A stretch of DNA of 64,000 nucleotides, taken from the NCBI GenBank assembly GCA_009829735.1, contig CM020618.1, forward strand, positions 36,618,894-36,682,893, given 5' to 3'. Shown here in pieces: positions 31,062 through 42,194 of this stretch (positions are counted from its first letter, which is position 1; every line of letters begins with the position of its first letter). The notes under the pieces are model-generated. The model saw nothing but the letters and a program-made list of their open reading frames with translations. It ran no database searches and had not been told where the DNA came from. The stretch comes from Pyropia yezoensis. Lineage: Eukaryota; Rhodophyta; Bangiophyceae; Bangiales; Bangiaceae. Both the position numbers and the translations under genes were made by a program.

Positions 31062-34000
31062 CCGTTGAAGCTGGCCGTCCTAAGCTTACAACGGCAGCCT
31101 CGGCCAAGTGGGCCAAGAGGACGAACCAACCCTGTCGCATACTGTGTCGACCCAAAGGAGTCCGCCCACCTCGGGTAGGGCTCCCAAAGAACGTAAACCC
31201 ACGTCGGGTCATCGCTGTGATGACGGGGGAGAACTTTCAGGTGGCTGGCCGGGTGCAACTAGCCCCAGGCCGTGCATGTTGCTCTCGTTACATACTTGAT
31301 ATTGGTTCAGGCGCTCCCTTGATACGCAAGTCGCTGTTACCCAAGGAAGTCGAACTCCAACGTTGGAGGTCCAAGGCCAACCACATGATCGACATCAATG
31401 GTGGGATACTGCCCATTGTCGCTGCCGTGACCCTGCCAACTAGGCTAGGCTCGCATGAGGTCGATGTGACACATGGTGTAGCGGAGAACATGTCGGCGCC
31501 CATGCTTCTGGGCACCTCCTATGTTGTAACACAAGTGCCTTTGATTTGTGGACCCGAGTATCACAGTCGAAGCCTGCTTGTTCCGTGCGAGAAGGGTTTA
31601 CTGATACCCTGCGTTTAGCCCGTAAGGTCACGTTGCCTCCCAACTCGGTGGCACACGTTGACGTTGCAACCGATGATACGGGGAACGGGTTGGTACACCC
31701 TAACCCCGGTCTTGCTCGTAAGCATCAAGTGCATGTTGCCCTTGGCCCGATGGACTCCAAATCCGGAGTCCCGTGGAAGGCTCAGGTGATGAACGTGAGC
31801 TCTTCGCCCAAGTACTTCAAGTCGGGAGCCAAGTTCGGCTATATCGACCAACATGAGGGACCGGTAGTAGCGGTCACCCTCAGTGCGAGCGCGAGTAGCG
31901 ACCCAAAGTCTGAAAAGGAGAAGCACCAAGCCAAGCCGGCCGCCTCTCCTAGACCTCATATGAACATCGAGGATGTTCCACCCAGGTTGAGGGTTGGAGT
32001 TGAACGCCTTTTGGACCAATATCACAAGTTGTGGGATGGTCAATTGGGACTCATGAGAGCCACCGAACACCGGATCGAGTTGAAACCCGGTGCACCCCCT
32101 ATACGTCAACAACCGTACAGGGGAGGGCCCCGTTCAAGGGCCCTCATCAAAGAGCAAGTCGCTCGCATGGAGGCCCTCGATGTGATTGAGGCCAGTAACG
32201 CCGAGTGGGCGAGTCCGGTGGTCATCGTCCCCAAAGTTGATGGGAACCCACGGTTCTGTATCGACTACCGTAAGTTCAACGAGAGCACGGTGAAGGAAAG
32301 TTATCCCTTACCTAGGATGGATGACTGTCTGGACTCACTGGGGGAAGCAAACGTGCTCTCTACCTCAGACTGTAACGCGGGGTATTGGCAAATTCCCATT
32401 GCCCCGGAAGACAGGCATAAAACTACTTTTATCTGTCACTGTGGTACCTACCAGGGCAAGCGACTACCTTTTGGACTGTGTAACGCGCGGGCAACTTTCC
32501 AGCGCGCCATGGGCATGGTTCTGGCCGGAGTACGGTGGCTGATTTGTCTTGTGTACCTAGACGATATCATTGTGTTCTCCCGAGGTCCGGAGGAGCACAT
32601 TGGCCATCTTGGTCAGGTGTTCAAGCTACTTGCGGACACCGGTGTGTCACTGAAAGCGAGCCAGTGCCACCTCTTCACTCAAGAGGTGGAATACTTAAGA
32701 CATGTTGTCCGTCCGGGGCTCCTTAGTGCCAATGAGAAGAACTTGAGAGACATCCGTGAGGCTCAGTACCCCCGGACCCAAACCCAGATGAGAAGCTTCC
32801 TCCGGATGTGCAAACTTATACCGACGTTTCACCAAGGGCTTTGCCAAGGTGGCGAAGCCGCTGAATGAGCTAGTGAGCTCGACGCTACCGAAGAACCTGC
32901 CTCTCCCAAGTCGGGTGGAGCAGGAATCCTTTGGGACTCTTCGGGATTTACTGCTGAAGCCCTCTATCTTGGCTATTCCCAGGTTGCGAGGCCACTACAT
33001 CTTAGACGTGAATGCTAGCTACGACGAACCTGGTTGTGTGTTGCTTCAGCAACAGCCGGACAAGGAGTACTTGCCGGTGGGATACTTCAGCAAGCGGCTG
33101 AACTCGGCGGAGAAGAACTATGGAGTCACCGAGTTGGAAGGACTGGCAGTGATATGGGCGGTGACGTCACTTCGTCACTAGCTAGAGGGTGAGAAGCTCC
33201 TCATCCGCTGTGACCACCGCGCGTTGCAGTTCACCTTTAAGACGGATTGTACCAATACCCGCCTCAACAGGTGGAGGGTGCGGCTGGCACCGCTCAACTT
33301 TGATATTGAGTACGGTCCCGGCAGGCAACGTGCCCTAGCCGACGGTCTCTCTCGGGTACCTACAAAGGGGCTGGACACTAACTCAGTCGATGAAGACATC
33401 CCCAAAATGGGGGTAGTCACGCGCTCGGGTCAGACGTTGAACCCCGAGGCGCCAGGGACCGAGAAGTACTTGCCCCTGTCCATGGACGAGGTGGTGAAGC
33501 TCCAAGCCGCAGACTCCTTCTGCAAGTCGCAGAGGGATACGCTAGATACGGTGGCGGAGACGCGATTCTTCGTCGAAGACGATGGCCTCCTCTTGAGGAG
33601 GGAAGTAATTCAGGGGACTGAACAAATTGTCGTCCCCGCATCCCTTAAGGACAGTATCCTTGAGAGGGAGCATAACGCTCCCACAAGTGGACACCTGGGG
33701 TCTAGTAAACTATACCAGACACTGAGACCCAGGTACTACTGGGTGTCCTTGGTGGTGGACATCTACAGTTGGGTGGCTGCCTGCACCAGTTGTGCACAGA
33801 ACCGTCTGATGGAAAGGCGGCCTACGACAGCTATGCTGCTGTTCCGGGCTAAGGAGCCCTTCGACGCGTTGGCAATGGACATCCTTGGGCCCCTGCCAGT
33901 GACAGAGGATGGCAACCAGTACCTCCTGGTCATCTGCGATAGCTTCACGAAACTTACGCGAGCGATCCCTCTGGCAGAGATCACGGCCATGTCGGTCGTG

Positions 34001-34969
34001 TCAGCCTTCCAGGATCACTGGGCTGCCGCTTATGGCGTCCTCGACAGTACACTGTCGGACAACGGACCGCAGTTTGCGTCCGTACTGTTTCAGGGAGTGC
34101 TGGATATGTTGGGGGTTCAGGCAAACTACGCCACCCCCTACCACTCGCAAACTAATGGGCAGGTGGAGCGCGTCAACACAATTATTGTTCGACAGCTACG
34201 CCACTATGTGAGTGAGCACGTGAAAACGTGAGGCCAATACATTTCTATTCTTATGACTGCCTACAATTCGAAGGTTCACTCATCTACCGGGGAAGTACCC
34301 CTCGCTTTTGTGACCCCACGTCGCGTGCGATCTCTTGCCGTACGGCGGCCGCTCCCAACTAGGGAGGTCGATGGCAGTACCCCTGCTCCTACTGAGAGTA
34401 AGGTGGAGTTCGCTGCGATGCTCGAGAAACTCATCCCTAAAGTCAGGGCTGAGATGGACAAAGCGCAAAAGCGCTACACACGTACTTTTGACAAGAAGGT
34501 GCGTAATGCCAAGCACGTCCCCGAGCAGGGTGACTGGGTGCTGTCACACTCACATACCCCAACTGGGGATAAGTTGGTGTTCCAAACGAAGGGGCCATAC
34601 CAAGTCCTTCGTACGGATGGGCGACGGTTGACCATCGAAAGTGACGATGGGGTCCGCACAGTAAACGGACAGGACGTTGTAAAAGTTGCACCACCTCCGG
34701 CAGGCGACCCGGCTTGGGCGCGTGCGCTGAAGGCGTGGCGCCTGCCTTCGCTACCTGCGACCAAACAGGGCCCGGAGAAGTACGTTTTCGATAAGTTCAT
34801 CGACCACGGGTGGGATGAGGACACTACCCGCCTCATGTTGAGGGTGCGTTGGTTCGACTATAAGGCCAAGGATGATACGTGGGAATACGTGGAGGACCTT
34901 CCCGCTGAGAAGGTCCGGGCGTACTGCGCCCGGAATGATATCGACCCTAACTGCCCTCCCTCAACCTGA
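31058..34969 (+). pseudogene. pol: pol region of element E (PR-RT-RH-INT-chromodomain)
   Basis: Domains in order: aspartic protease-like ('CCSRYILDIGSGAPLIRKSL', about 31280); reverse transcriptase ('FCIDYRKFNESTVKESYPLP', 'VYLDDIIVFS', about 32100-32750); RNase H ('YILDVNASYDEPGCVLLQQQ', about 32990); integrase zinc finger ('EREHNAPTSGHLG', 'CTSCAQNR') and core ('LAMDILGPLP', 'LSDNGPQFAS'); chromodomain ('VFDKFIDHGWDEDTTRLMLR') ending at the stop 34969. These would give all enzymes for copying and inserting the element. The chromodomain places it with the chromoviruses. The region is broken in several places. Confidence 0.9.
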
Positions 34970-35080
34970 GGGAAGGACAAGTGACGGTGCCAAGAGAGTG
35001 CTTCAAGTCGAAGTGGTACGCAGAGTGGCGTTCAACTGCAGCCCAACGCCACATACTCTCACAACAAAGGCAACTGCCAA

Positions 35081-37024
35081 CTAGGCATGCATGCTAGACT
35101 CTCCAGCACCACGACCCTCGCCCTCACCCGGAGGCGAGCGGCGAGACCCACGCCGATAACGTTCTCCACTCGTCGGAGGGGGCGGCGGCTCCAAGTCGGA
35201 ACCGTCGCGCCCCTCACGGTCGCGCAAGTGGCGACCACCGCATCTATTCATCTGCTTGGTCTTGCGCGCAAGTTGGCGGCGCAGACGCCGGAAAGACTCC
35301 GTCTCAGACGGGGTAGAGGACTCCGAGGCGGAATAAGACAACTCGTCTTCCGACACGGAGGGAGACCGCCGCGAGTCACGGCGACGACGGCGAGAAGGCG
35401 AGTATGCCCGGCTTGCTCGACGCTTGCCGCGCCCCAGTGGGGCCGACCGGGGCACAATCGATCCGATACGAGCCAACTCGGTCGTCATGAACCCCGCTAC
35501 CGACTCGCAACTCGCGGTCACCACATCAGTACGAGCGCGCTCCTCAAGTTGAGGAGTCTCGGATACTTGGAGTGTTGCAGCCGATGCGGCCAACCAAGAA
35601 TTGGTGCGCACCAGCGTGGTGATCATCATCTCGGAAGTCAAGGGCGCGGCCGGCAGTACCAACTTGGGGTAGAGCGTGAGTAGGGTGGCCCCCAAGTTGC
35701 GGGACACCGGAGTGGATGTATCAACGGCAACGCCTATCGGGATGTCCCCGTGCGGCTGGATCGGGACAGGAGGAAGAGGAGGGGCTCGCCGAGTAGGCGG
35801 AGCCCGAGAGTACCCGCGACCCCTACTCGGGGCCGCCGCAGTGGGTTGAGCCATGTAGTCGTCGTGGGAGGCCACGGCCACCACGATTGCCTTGTCCCGG
35901 GGAGGCCCAGTGTGGCGTTCCACCCCCGGGGCATACGGGTAGTCGCCGATGCCCAACCCCTCCTTGAGTACCACGCGGCCGTCGTGTAGTACACGACCGA
36001 CCCAATCGAACTGGCTAAGTGTGCCATCGTCCTTGGGCCCGCGGGAAGATCGGCGCAACTTGTGCTTGATGCTCTCACACTCGATGAGCTTGTGGAGACG
36101 CAGCATCTCCTCGAGTAGCGTGAGCTGTTCCGACGGGCACCCCTCAGCAACTAGCTGAGGGGCGAGCTGCTCTAAACCTTGGACAAGCCGGGGAGATAGA
36201 TGCCAGAGCATCCCCCGCCGCTGGACACACGACGCCCAGGTCGACATGACCTCAAGGAGTCACTGGGTTGCCAACATGGCGAACACCAGGTGGTCCGGGC
36301 TAGCCATCGACATGACGGAGCCGAAGTGGTCGATCAACCGTGGTAGTAGCGCCGGGAACCCGTAGGGGACCTCAACTTGAGGCCACCAGTCGGGCTTCTT
36401 GGGGTAGTATTGCTCCTTGCTAGCAAGTGACTGCTGCGGAAACTCGAGTTGAGACGAGGTCACCAAGTAGGGACCTCGCAGGTAGTCTTTCTCCATCCGC
36501 ACGTCGAAGTGATGACTGTGCGGATCGAAGTCGCGTAGGTACGGGGAGCGAGTTGCCACTGCGTCCCAAGTGAAGGTCGGCACGTCACCGGTGCCCGCAG
36601 AAGTATCCCCGCAGGCCAAAAAGTTCTTGACCTCCTGCACGTCTTCGAACTCGTCCTCATCCAGGAAGGCAAACTGGTCCGTCTTGAAGTCGGCAGGAAA
36701 CCCGACCCTACGGGGCAACTCCTCCCGTAGGCGGTCCCAGACGCGACTCATCGCTGTGCCAAGTCGGCCACAGCGAATAACCGTCAACCCGTCCTCGTAC
36801 AGGGGCCAGGGGGGGTAGAAGCACCTCCCCAAGGCCTCCCGTGGAACAACGGGGCCAACCTCCGGGAAAGATTCCGCCGCCAACCCATAGCCGGGTGACA
36901 CGGGCATCCGATCCCCCGGAGCGACCGCGGAGCCCCGGCCGGAAATCCCGGCGGGCGCTACATTGCAGGGTGTATCCTCCATCCGTTCGTCCAGGGAGTC
37001 AGTCTCCAACCCCGGGGTCACCAT
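35081..37024 (-). CDS. Antisense third ORF of element E
   Basis: Minus strand, converging on pol with a 111-bp gap. It runs from ATG 37024 ('MVTPGLETDSLDERMEDTPC') to the shared end 'GESSMHA'. Here the part from the Trp-rich helices through the Pro-rich linker into the RS tail reads without a stop, showing that the globular and RS parts belong to one protein. This copy differs from the A3/A5 copies at many positions, yet the Trp, Pro and charged residues of the globular part and the Arg/Ser character of the tail are kept. This hints at protein-level selection in the past. No enzyme motif, membrane helix or signal peptide seen. About one break. Confidence 0.75.
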
Positions 37025-37346
37025 GGCCCTCCCCAAGCTAGGGAGAGACGACTCGGTTGCAGCTGCACGAGACTAGCCTCGAGTTGAGGGGGACTTGGAT
37101 CGTGGGTAGACGGGTGGCTTTCTCAGCGTGGGGCGGCCCAGGGTAAGGTGAAGGGGATGTGTTGGTGGTGGTAAGGTGAGCACCGATAAGAGCAAGCTGC
37201 CAAGTAGGTAATCTTGAGGAGAGGGGCGGTCGACGTGACCGCCTCCCCGAACACGTGACGTACCGGGGGGGCAGCAAGTCGCGCCCCCAACGCCGCGATG
37301 TGCATTTATACGCCCCCTCGCAGGGCCAACCGGGTCGGTCGGAACT

Positions 37347-37358
37347 GAGGAGAGGAGC
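37347..37358 (+). promoter_or_regulatory. Polypurine tract of element E
   Basis: GAGGAGAGGAGC just before the 3' LTR, the counterpart of the tract at 15813. Confidence 0.72.
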
Positions 37359-37359
37359 G

Positions 37360-37828
37360 TGTGCCAGTATTGACCCCAGGTAGGGGGGCAACACGTGCAA
37401 TGCAAAGGGCGGCAGGCAACTGGCCTGACCCGTTTCTCCCCATGCATTTGGGTCCATATTCCTTAAGTGAGGGATAATTAGCTTAGTAGTAAATCCAACG
37501 TGGATTTGAGGGTTTTCAGCATTTTATCGTCTTGAATTTTCGTGTGGCCCGGTGGGCAGGTGGTGAGGTGAGAGACTCCGAGTGGCGAGATTCTGAGCGG
37601 ACCCTGGGGAGATAAGGGGAGAGACAGCGGGGCGTGGCCTCGCTTCCCCGTCCCGACCAAGAGACTGTTGGCCCACACACCGGCTCCTTGTTTGTTCGCG
37701 GGGGGATCGCCCCACAACCGGGACAGAGTGTGTGCGACTTGCACTTATTCCGGTTCCCCCGAAACGGGAGGCAGCCCTTGCACACCGCCCCATCTCGAGT
37801 GCCGTGTGTGCAAGTGGTTTTTGCCACA
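37360..37828 (+). repeat. 3' LTR of element E
   Basis: 469 bp, with the same ends as the 5' LTR apart from one base in the first six. About 40 differences from the 5' LTR by eye. Confidence 0.93.
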
Positions 37829-38268
37829 GCCAGCGCGGGCGCGTCATTTATGCCGTCCCCAACGAACGCAACCCGCCGGCGGCCGCGGTGGCCCCCCCGC
37901 CCCGCCGCCGCCGCCCAAGCGGCGGTGACGGCGTCGGTCTTTGTCCAAGGCAGCGCCCCTGCAACGGTGTGGTCAGGGAATGTGCCCAGCCGGCCCGCCA
38001 CCGCCGCCGACGTCGCCGGAGCGTCGCCCGTCACCACCCACATCGCCACCCCGGCGGCGGTCGGGTGGGCCACCACCGCCGTCGCGTCGGGGCGGGGGGC
38101 GTCCCCAAGCGCCACCGCCTTCACGGGGCGGCCGTTCACCGCCGCGAGCACCACCGTCGCGCCACGGGCGGCCCAGGTGTCGAGCGCCTCCGCCACCCGC
38201 GGGGCGGGCGCCCAGGCGCCGCCGCTGCCGCCGCCGCCCGCGGCTGCGCGGTCCATCACCCACGCTCG
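37829..38268 (-). pseudogene. Copper P1B-type ATPase fragment, N/P-domain part
   Basis: On the minus strand the translation shows the end of the nucleotide-binding domain and the phosphorylation domain of a P1B ATPase: 'AVALGDAPRPDA', the 'WVVTGDAPATSAAVAGRLG' segment (TGD motif), 'VAGALPWTKTDAVTAAW' and the hinge 'VAFVGDGINDAPALA'. In intact enzymes the hinge coordinates Mg2+ in the catalytic site. It stops at element E's LTR; the gene's C-terminal end is at 28351-28530. Upstream the fragment meets element C at about 38269, so the metal-binding domains, first membrane helices and the DKTGT phosphorylation site are not present. The open frame continues into LTR and C sequence by chance. Confidence 0.85.
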
Positions 38269-38274
38269 GGAAAC

Positions 38275-38871
38275 GACTACAACTTCCGTCGTCGATTTGT
38301 TGAGGGAATGGATTCCGTTGCTGTACCTGTCACAAGGCCCACTGGGAGCGTTGACTTTGAATGGAGCTCTGACGCCCAGAAGGCCTTTGAGAAAGTACAA
38401 CCCCTGACGACAAGTGCACAAGCACTGAGGCCATTCGACAAGAGGTACCCAATCTTTGTCTCCGCAGACGCCAGTGGGTGTGCTGTTGGCGCTGTCCGTG
38501 AGCAGTATGACGGAATAGGACGACGCCCAGTGGCCTACTTCCTATTGACGCTGAACACACACGACCAGCGCTACAGGATTCGTGAGCGCGAGCTGCTCGC
38601 AGTAGTACAACCCATTCGACACTGGCTCTGCTACCTCCATGGAAGAACCTTCGAGGTGCACACCGACCATGAGTCCCTGATGTACCTGGAAACCCAAGAG
38701 AAGCGCAAGGGCCGCCAAGACAAGTGGCTAGAGCTGTTGGAGCAATTCGATTTCAAGATCATTCCCATGAAGGGCACATCCAACCTCGTAGCTGATGCTC
38801 TTTTCGAGGCAACCACAAGACGCCCCCGACAAGCCAGCTCCCAACCATAATCTCTTTAGTCGCGTGCTTAC
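38275..38871 (+). pseudogene. pol: Element C pol: RT thumb and RNase H
   Basis: It codes for the end of reverse transcriptase ('NFRRRFVEGM', 'FEWSSDAQKAFEKVQ') and RNase H ('YPIFVSADASGCAVGAV', 'IRERELLAVV', 'TDHESLMYL', 'FDFKIIPMKGTSNLVADALF'). These motifs are typical of Ty3/gypsy RNase H, but the sequence is clearly different from families A and B. The region ends at the 5-bp duplication next to element B. Confidence 0.88.
38867..38871. repeat. Target-site duplication of element B, left copy
   Basis: CTTAC directly before the LTR at 38872, matching CTTAC at 49038-49042. Confidence 0.92.
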
Positions 38872-39279
38872 TGTGGAACCTGTGTTACCCAATAAAAGGA
38901 TATGGGACCGACCGGCGCCCGGAAGGCAAAGAGGAACCTATTACCGTAAAGGCAAAGAAGACAGACCTTTAGCTCTAGGACGTTCGATGGGGAGCAAGCC
39001 GGCCAAACGGCAGCGGCGAGCCCCCACGTCGCCTATACCGGGCGAAACAATTATGCCGGTCGAGCGACCGAGCGAAGGCCGGACGGCCGATCGCTACGAG
39101 CATAGCAAACAATATAAAAGATCCCTCCAAAGCAAGGACAGATAAACAATGCAAAACAAAAGTAGGCCCCCAAAGGGCGAGCCACAAGCGGACCCAGACC
39201 AACAAGGCCGGGACCACCGGTCAAGGGGGCTACTTGCCTGTAAATACCGGAAATCGGTACGGTGGGCGGATATGCTACA
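38872..39279 (-). repeat. 3' LTR of element B
   Basis: 408 bp, on plus TGTGGAACC...ATGCTACA. It contains CCAATAAAAGG and AATATAAAAG stretches and a GGCCGG/CCGGCC-rich middle. Confidence 0.95.
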
Positions 39280-40281
39280 TACCCCCGTTGCCAGCATCGA
39301 GCCGTCCCGGCGAGGTCCGGCTGGGTGCAACGTAAGGGCCGCGCGCGCCCAGTTGGGTGGGGTCGTAGCGCGGCCGCCTGCAATCTTGCGGGGGGTCGCG
39401 CCAGCACCGATCGGTGTGGCTGTTGAAGCGTCGGTCCGCCGCGCGCGCGGTGTGGTACTCTCTCGGGTGTGCGGCGGGGCCGTGTGGCCGGGGCGGTTAC
39501 GCGGGCTCGCGTGGGCCGACCCGTGGCTGGGCTACGCCAGCCGGTACTCGTGCCGCGGCCGGCCGGCCTCTGGCGCGTGGTGTCCGGGTGGGGGTCGGCG
39601 TTGTTGCCGTTGACCGTGGTGGTCGTCGCGTCGGGTCTCCCCTTACCTCCGCGCGTCGGCCGACGCGTGGGGGTCTGTGGGGTGGGCAGCCGCGTGGCTT
39701 GGTGGTCGTTGGTGCCGGTCGGCGGGGCGTCGACTAGTTGTCGTTGCCTCGGCCGGGACGGCCTCCCGCGCGTCGGTCGACCCGCCGGTCCAGGGAGGGG
39801 AGAGGGATTGCCGGCTGGCACTTGTGCTCCACCTTAGCCACCTGGCGTCTCGGGCCGTTTGGCATCACGCTTGAGTTGAGTCGCCCGGTGGCCAGTTGGC
39901 CGTCCCGCGCGTCGGTCGACGCGCGGGTTACCGAGCGTGTCATCCTCGGCCCGTCGGCCCGTTGCACGCGTTCGCCGGTTGGCACACTTGGCCTGTTGGC
40001 GGCCAAGGCGGCAAGGGCGGCCGAGGCGACAAGGGCGGCCAAGGCGACACAGGCGGCCAAGGCGACAAGGGCGGCCAAGGCGACAAGGGCGGCCAAGGCG
40101 GCGCGGGTGGCCAAGGCGGCGAGGGCGGCCAAGGCGACAAGGGCGGCCAAGGCGGCGCGGGTGGCCAAGGCGGCGCGGGAGGCCAAGGCGGCGCGGGTGG
40201 CGAAGGCGGCGCGGGTGGCCAAGGCGGGCAGGGCGCGGTGCGGTGCCCATAAGGCTTAGCCGGTCTTAAGGTGGTGCCATT
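39280..40281. other. Element B region between 3' LTR and antisense ORF
   Basis: The first 720 bp have no protein-like frame. They should contain the purine tract for plus-strand priming next to the LTR, but only a weak G-rich stretch (ACGGGGGTA on minus) is seen. A tandem repeat occupies 40001-40231. It is the upstream region of the antisense ORF and may hold its promoter; no TATA box was noticed. Confidence 0.5.
40001..40231 (+). repeat. 9/18-bp tandem repeat upstream of the antisense ORF in B
   Basis: Units of the type GGCCAAGGCGACAAGGGC repeat about a dozen times with G/A and C/T variation. Because the unit is a multiple of three, it gives repeat peptides such as AAKAT, GGQGDK and PPWPPA in several frames on both strands; these are by-products. 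The antisense ORF's ATG is 51 bp beyond the array. Confidence 0.85.
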
Positions 40282-42148
40282 ATGGCCGACGAGGTGGCTC
40301 CCGCCGTGCCGGCGGCTACCCCGGAGGTGGACTGCTCGGAGGCCGAGCGGCCGGTGCGCGGGTTTTACCGTAGCCCGCAGGCGACCTACATGGTCGATGG
40401 TGTCGGCTTCGTGGCGGATGCGCCGTTGTTGGAGGCGGCGCGTTCCAACCGCTTGTTGGCGCTGCAGCGCATCCGTGACGCGCGGTGGGCAGCGTTGCCT
40501 AAGTTCCGGGACGTGTCCGTTGGCGGGGCGTTTCACGCAGGCGAGTCCGTCTCGGATGTGCACGGGGATGCCGACTTTGGCCGACAAGGCCCGGAGCGGC
40601 AGACGTACGAGGTCTTGTCGTTGAGCGACGAGTTGTTGCGGTACGCGTCCACCGGTGCTCTGCACGTGTATCACCGGCGCCTTTACGCCTGGGCACTGCG
40701 GTTCCGGGTTGGGAGCACCGAGACCTTCGTGGTCGCTGCCAATAACTTTGGGCGGCTGCGTCGCTTATGGACGTGTGCGGTGTTCCTTGAACGCGACTTG
40801 GCCGATCGGCTGGACGTCCCGATCGCTGAGGATCCTGGCATGGAGGGGTACTTGACCATGCTGGCCGACAAGGCGTACCCCGGCAACCCTCCGCCTGACC
40901 TCGATTTTGGTCCGTCGTTGAGCGACCTCGCGCAGCCCTTCCGGGCGCCGACGACGTCCATTCGTTTCCGTCGGTCGAACGACCTCGCGTCGATTGAGCG
41001 TCGGGGCTTGCTGGCCCCTGCCTGGGCCTCGAGTCTGGTCCGTGCGCGACCGTTCTTTGACTTGAAGCGTTGGCTTCCGTGTCGCCCGTCCTGGTGGACC
41101 GAGTATTGGTCCATACATGGAGACGCCGGTGGCGCTGTCTTACGTTGCCACTCGGCTGACGGAGGCGGATAACGCGGCGTGGGGAATCGTTTTCGACGAG
41201 TTCTTCTGCTTTCTGCTTGCCGCGTGGGTACACTGGTTGGTCCACGACGGACTGTTTTGCCGGTTGGGCGACCAAGTGGTCGGGTGGTTGGACGGCTTGA
41301 GCGTAAGCCACCTGGCTGACGGCCCCGGCGGTGACGAGCGTCTGTTGACGTACCAGCGTATGCGGGAGGCGCACTCCGTCTTTCCTTGGACCACCGTGGT
41401 CGCGGACGTTCGTCGTCGTGACTACCACACGAAGGCCGCTCTTGAGGTGTATGTCAAGCTTGACCCGTCGGCCAAGTATGGCTTTGCTCTTCGCCAGCCG
41501 TGCGGCTCGTTCGACTGGAAGTACGATGCCACTTCGGCGGAGTCGCCTGGTGTGGGCCGGTCGGTCGACCGTGGAGGTCGTGATGCGGGTCGTCGAGTGC
41601 GTGACCGCACTCGTTCGCCTTCGCCGCCGGCGGTTGGTGGGTCACGTGACCGTGCTGCTGAGCCGTCGACGTGCCGCGGTGGCAATGAGCCGATGTGGCC
41701 GTCCGACTGGGCTCGCGTGGGAGCGGTTGCCCTGTTGGGCGCGGAGCGCGCTGATGCCTTGGCTGGCCGTAGTGTGCCTCGCGGTGCGACGGCCGGTGCC
41801 TTGGCAGTTGCGTGGTCGCGCCAGACCGTCGAGATGGAGGACGTTATCCGTCGGGTTGGTGGTATGACCGAGTCTCAGGCGGTGAAGGAGCTTCTCCTGG
41901 CCATGTCCCGTATGGCGGACCCCTTTCGGATTCGAGACAGCGTGCTCGCTGAGCTGCGTCACGCTCCCGTGGTGGAGGCGCGGGGTGAGAGTCCTCGTCG
42001 CGTCGACGTCAGTGCCATTCTTGGCCGGCGCCGGCGGCCTGTGTCGGACGACGAGGAGCCGGCTACTCCGGCGCCGGTTCGCCACGAGCGTTCGCGCAGT
42101 CCGTCATACGACGAGGACGCGCGTGGTCGTTACCGTCGTGGTACTTGA
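40282..42148 (+). CDS. Antisense third ORF of family-B gypsy element
   Basis: The plus-strand ORF region faces pol (minus), ending 47 bp from the pol stop. The product begins 'MADEVAPAVPAATPEVDCSE'. It has a helical part ('LLEAARSNRLLALQRIRDAR'), a double-Trp motif ('RPSWWTEYW'), a Trp-rich helical part ('FFCFLLAAWVHWLVHDGLF'), a linker with SR/RS pairs, a further helical part ('VIRRVGGMTESQAVKELLLA') and an Arg/Ser-rich end ('RHERSRSPSYDEDARGRYRR'). Position, orientation, helix order and RS-type end match the family-A antisense ORF though the sequences are very different. No known domain recognised. About one break. Confidence 0.75.
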
Positions 42149-42194
42149 GGGGTTGTTTGACGATGTGTCGAGTGTTGTGCCTATTGGCGTCTTG

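Larger units (their letters stand above)
28531..37828 (+). mobile_element. Ty3/gypsy chromovirus-type element E (family A), full-length layout
   Basis: It has two 469-bp LTRs (28531-28999, 37360-37828), primer-binding site, gag, pol (protease, reverse transcriptase, RNase H, integrase, chromodomain), an antisense ORF, and a purine tract before the 3' LTR. At 9.3 kb it is the only family-A copy here with the whole layout, and it serves as reference for the others. LTRs differ at about 9% of sites by eye count, so it is an old insertion. Flanking five bases are GGCAG and GCCAG, a target-site duplication with one difference. It sits inside a copper ATPase gene, in the opposite direction. Broken, with about half a dozen breaks over gag, pol and the antisense ORF. 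Confidence 0.92.

Noticed and set aside
37516-38421. A single minus-strand frame joining retroelement C, ATPase and LTR sequence
   Set aside because: It is a chance open frame across three unrelated sequences. Only 37829-38268 is ATPase.
39738-40259. Repeat-peptide frames (AAKAT, GGQGDK, PPWPPA) around the tandem array
   Set aside because: The array is open in several frames because its unit is a multiple of three. No frame is favoured.
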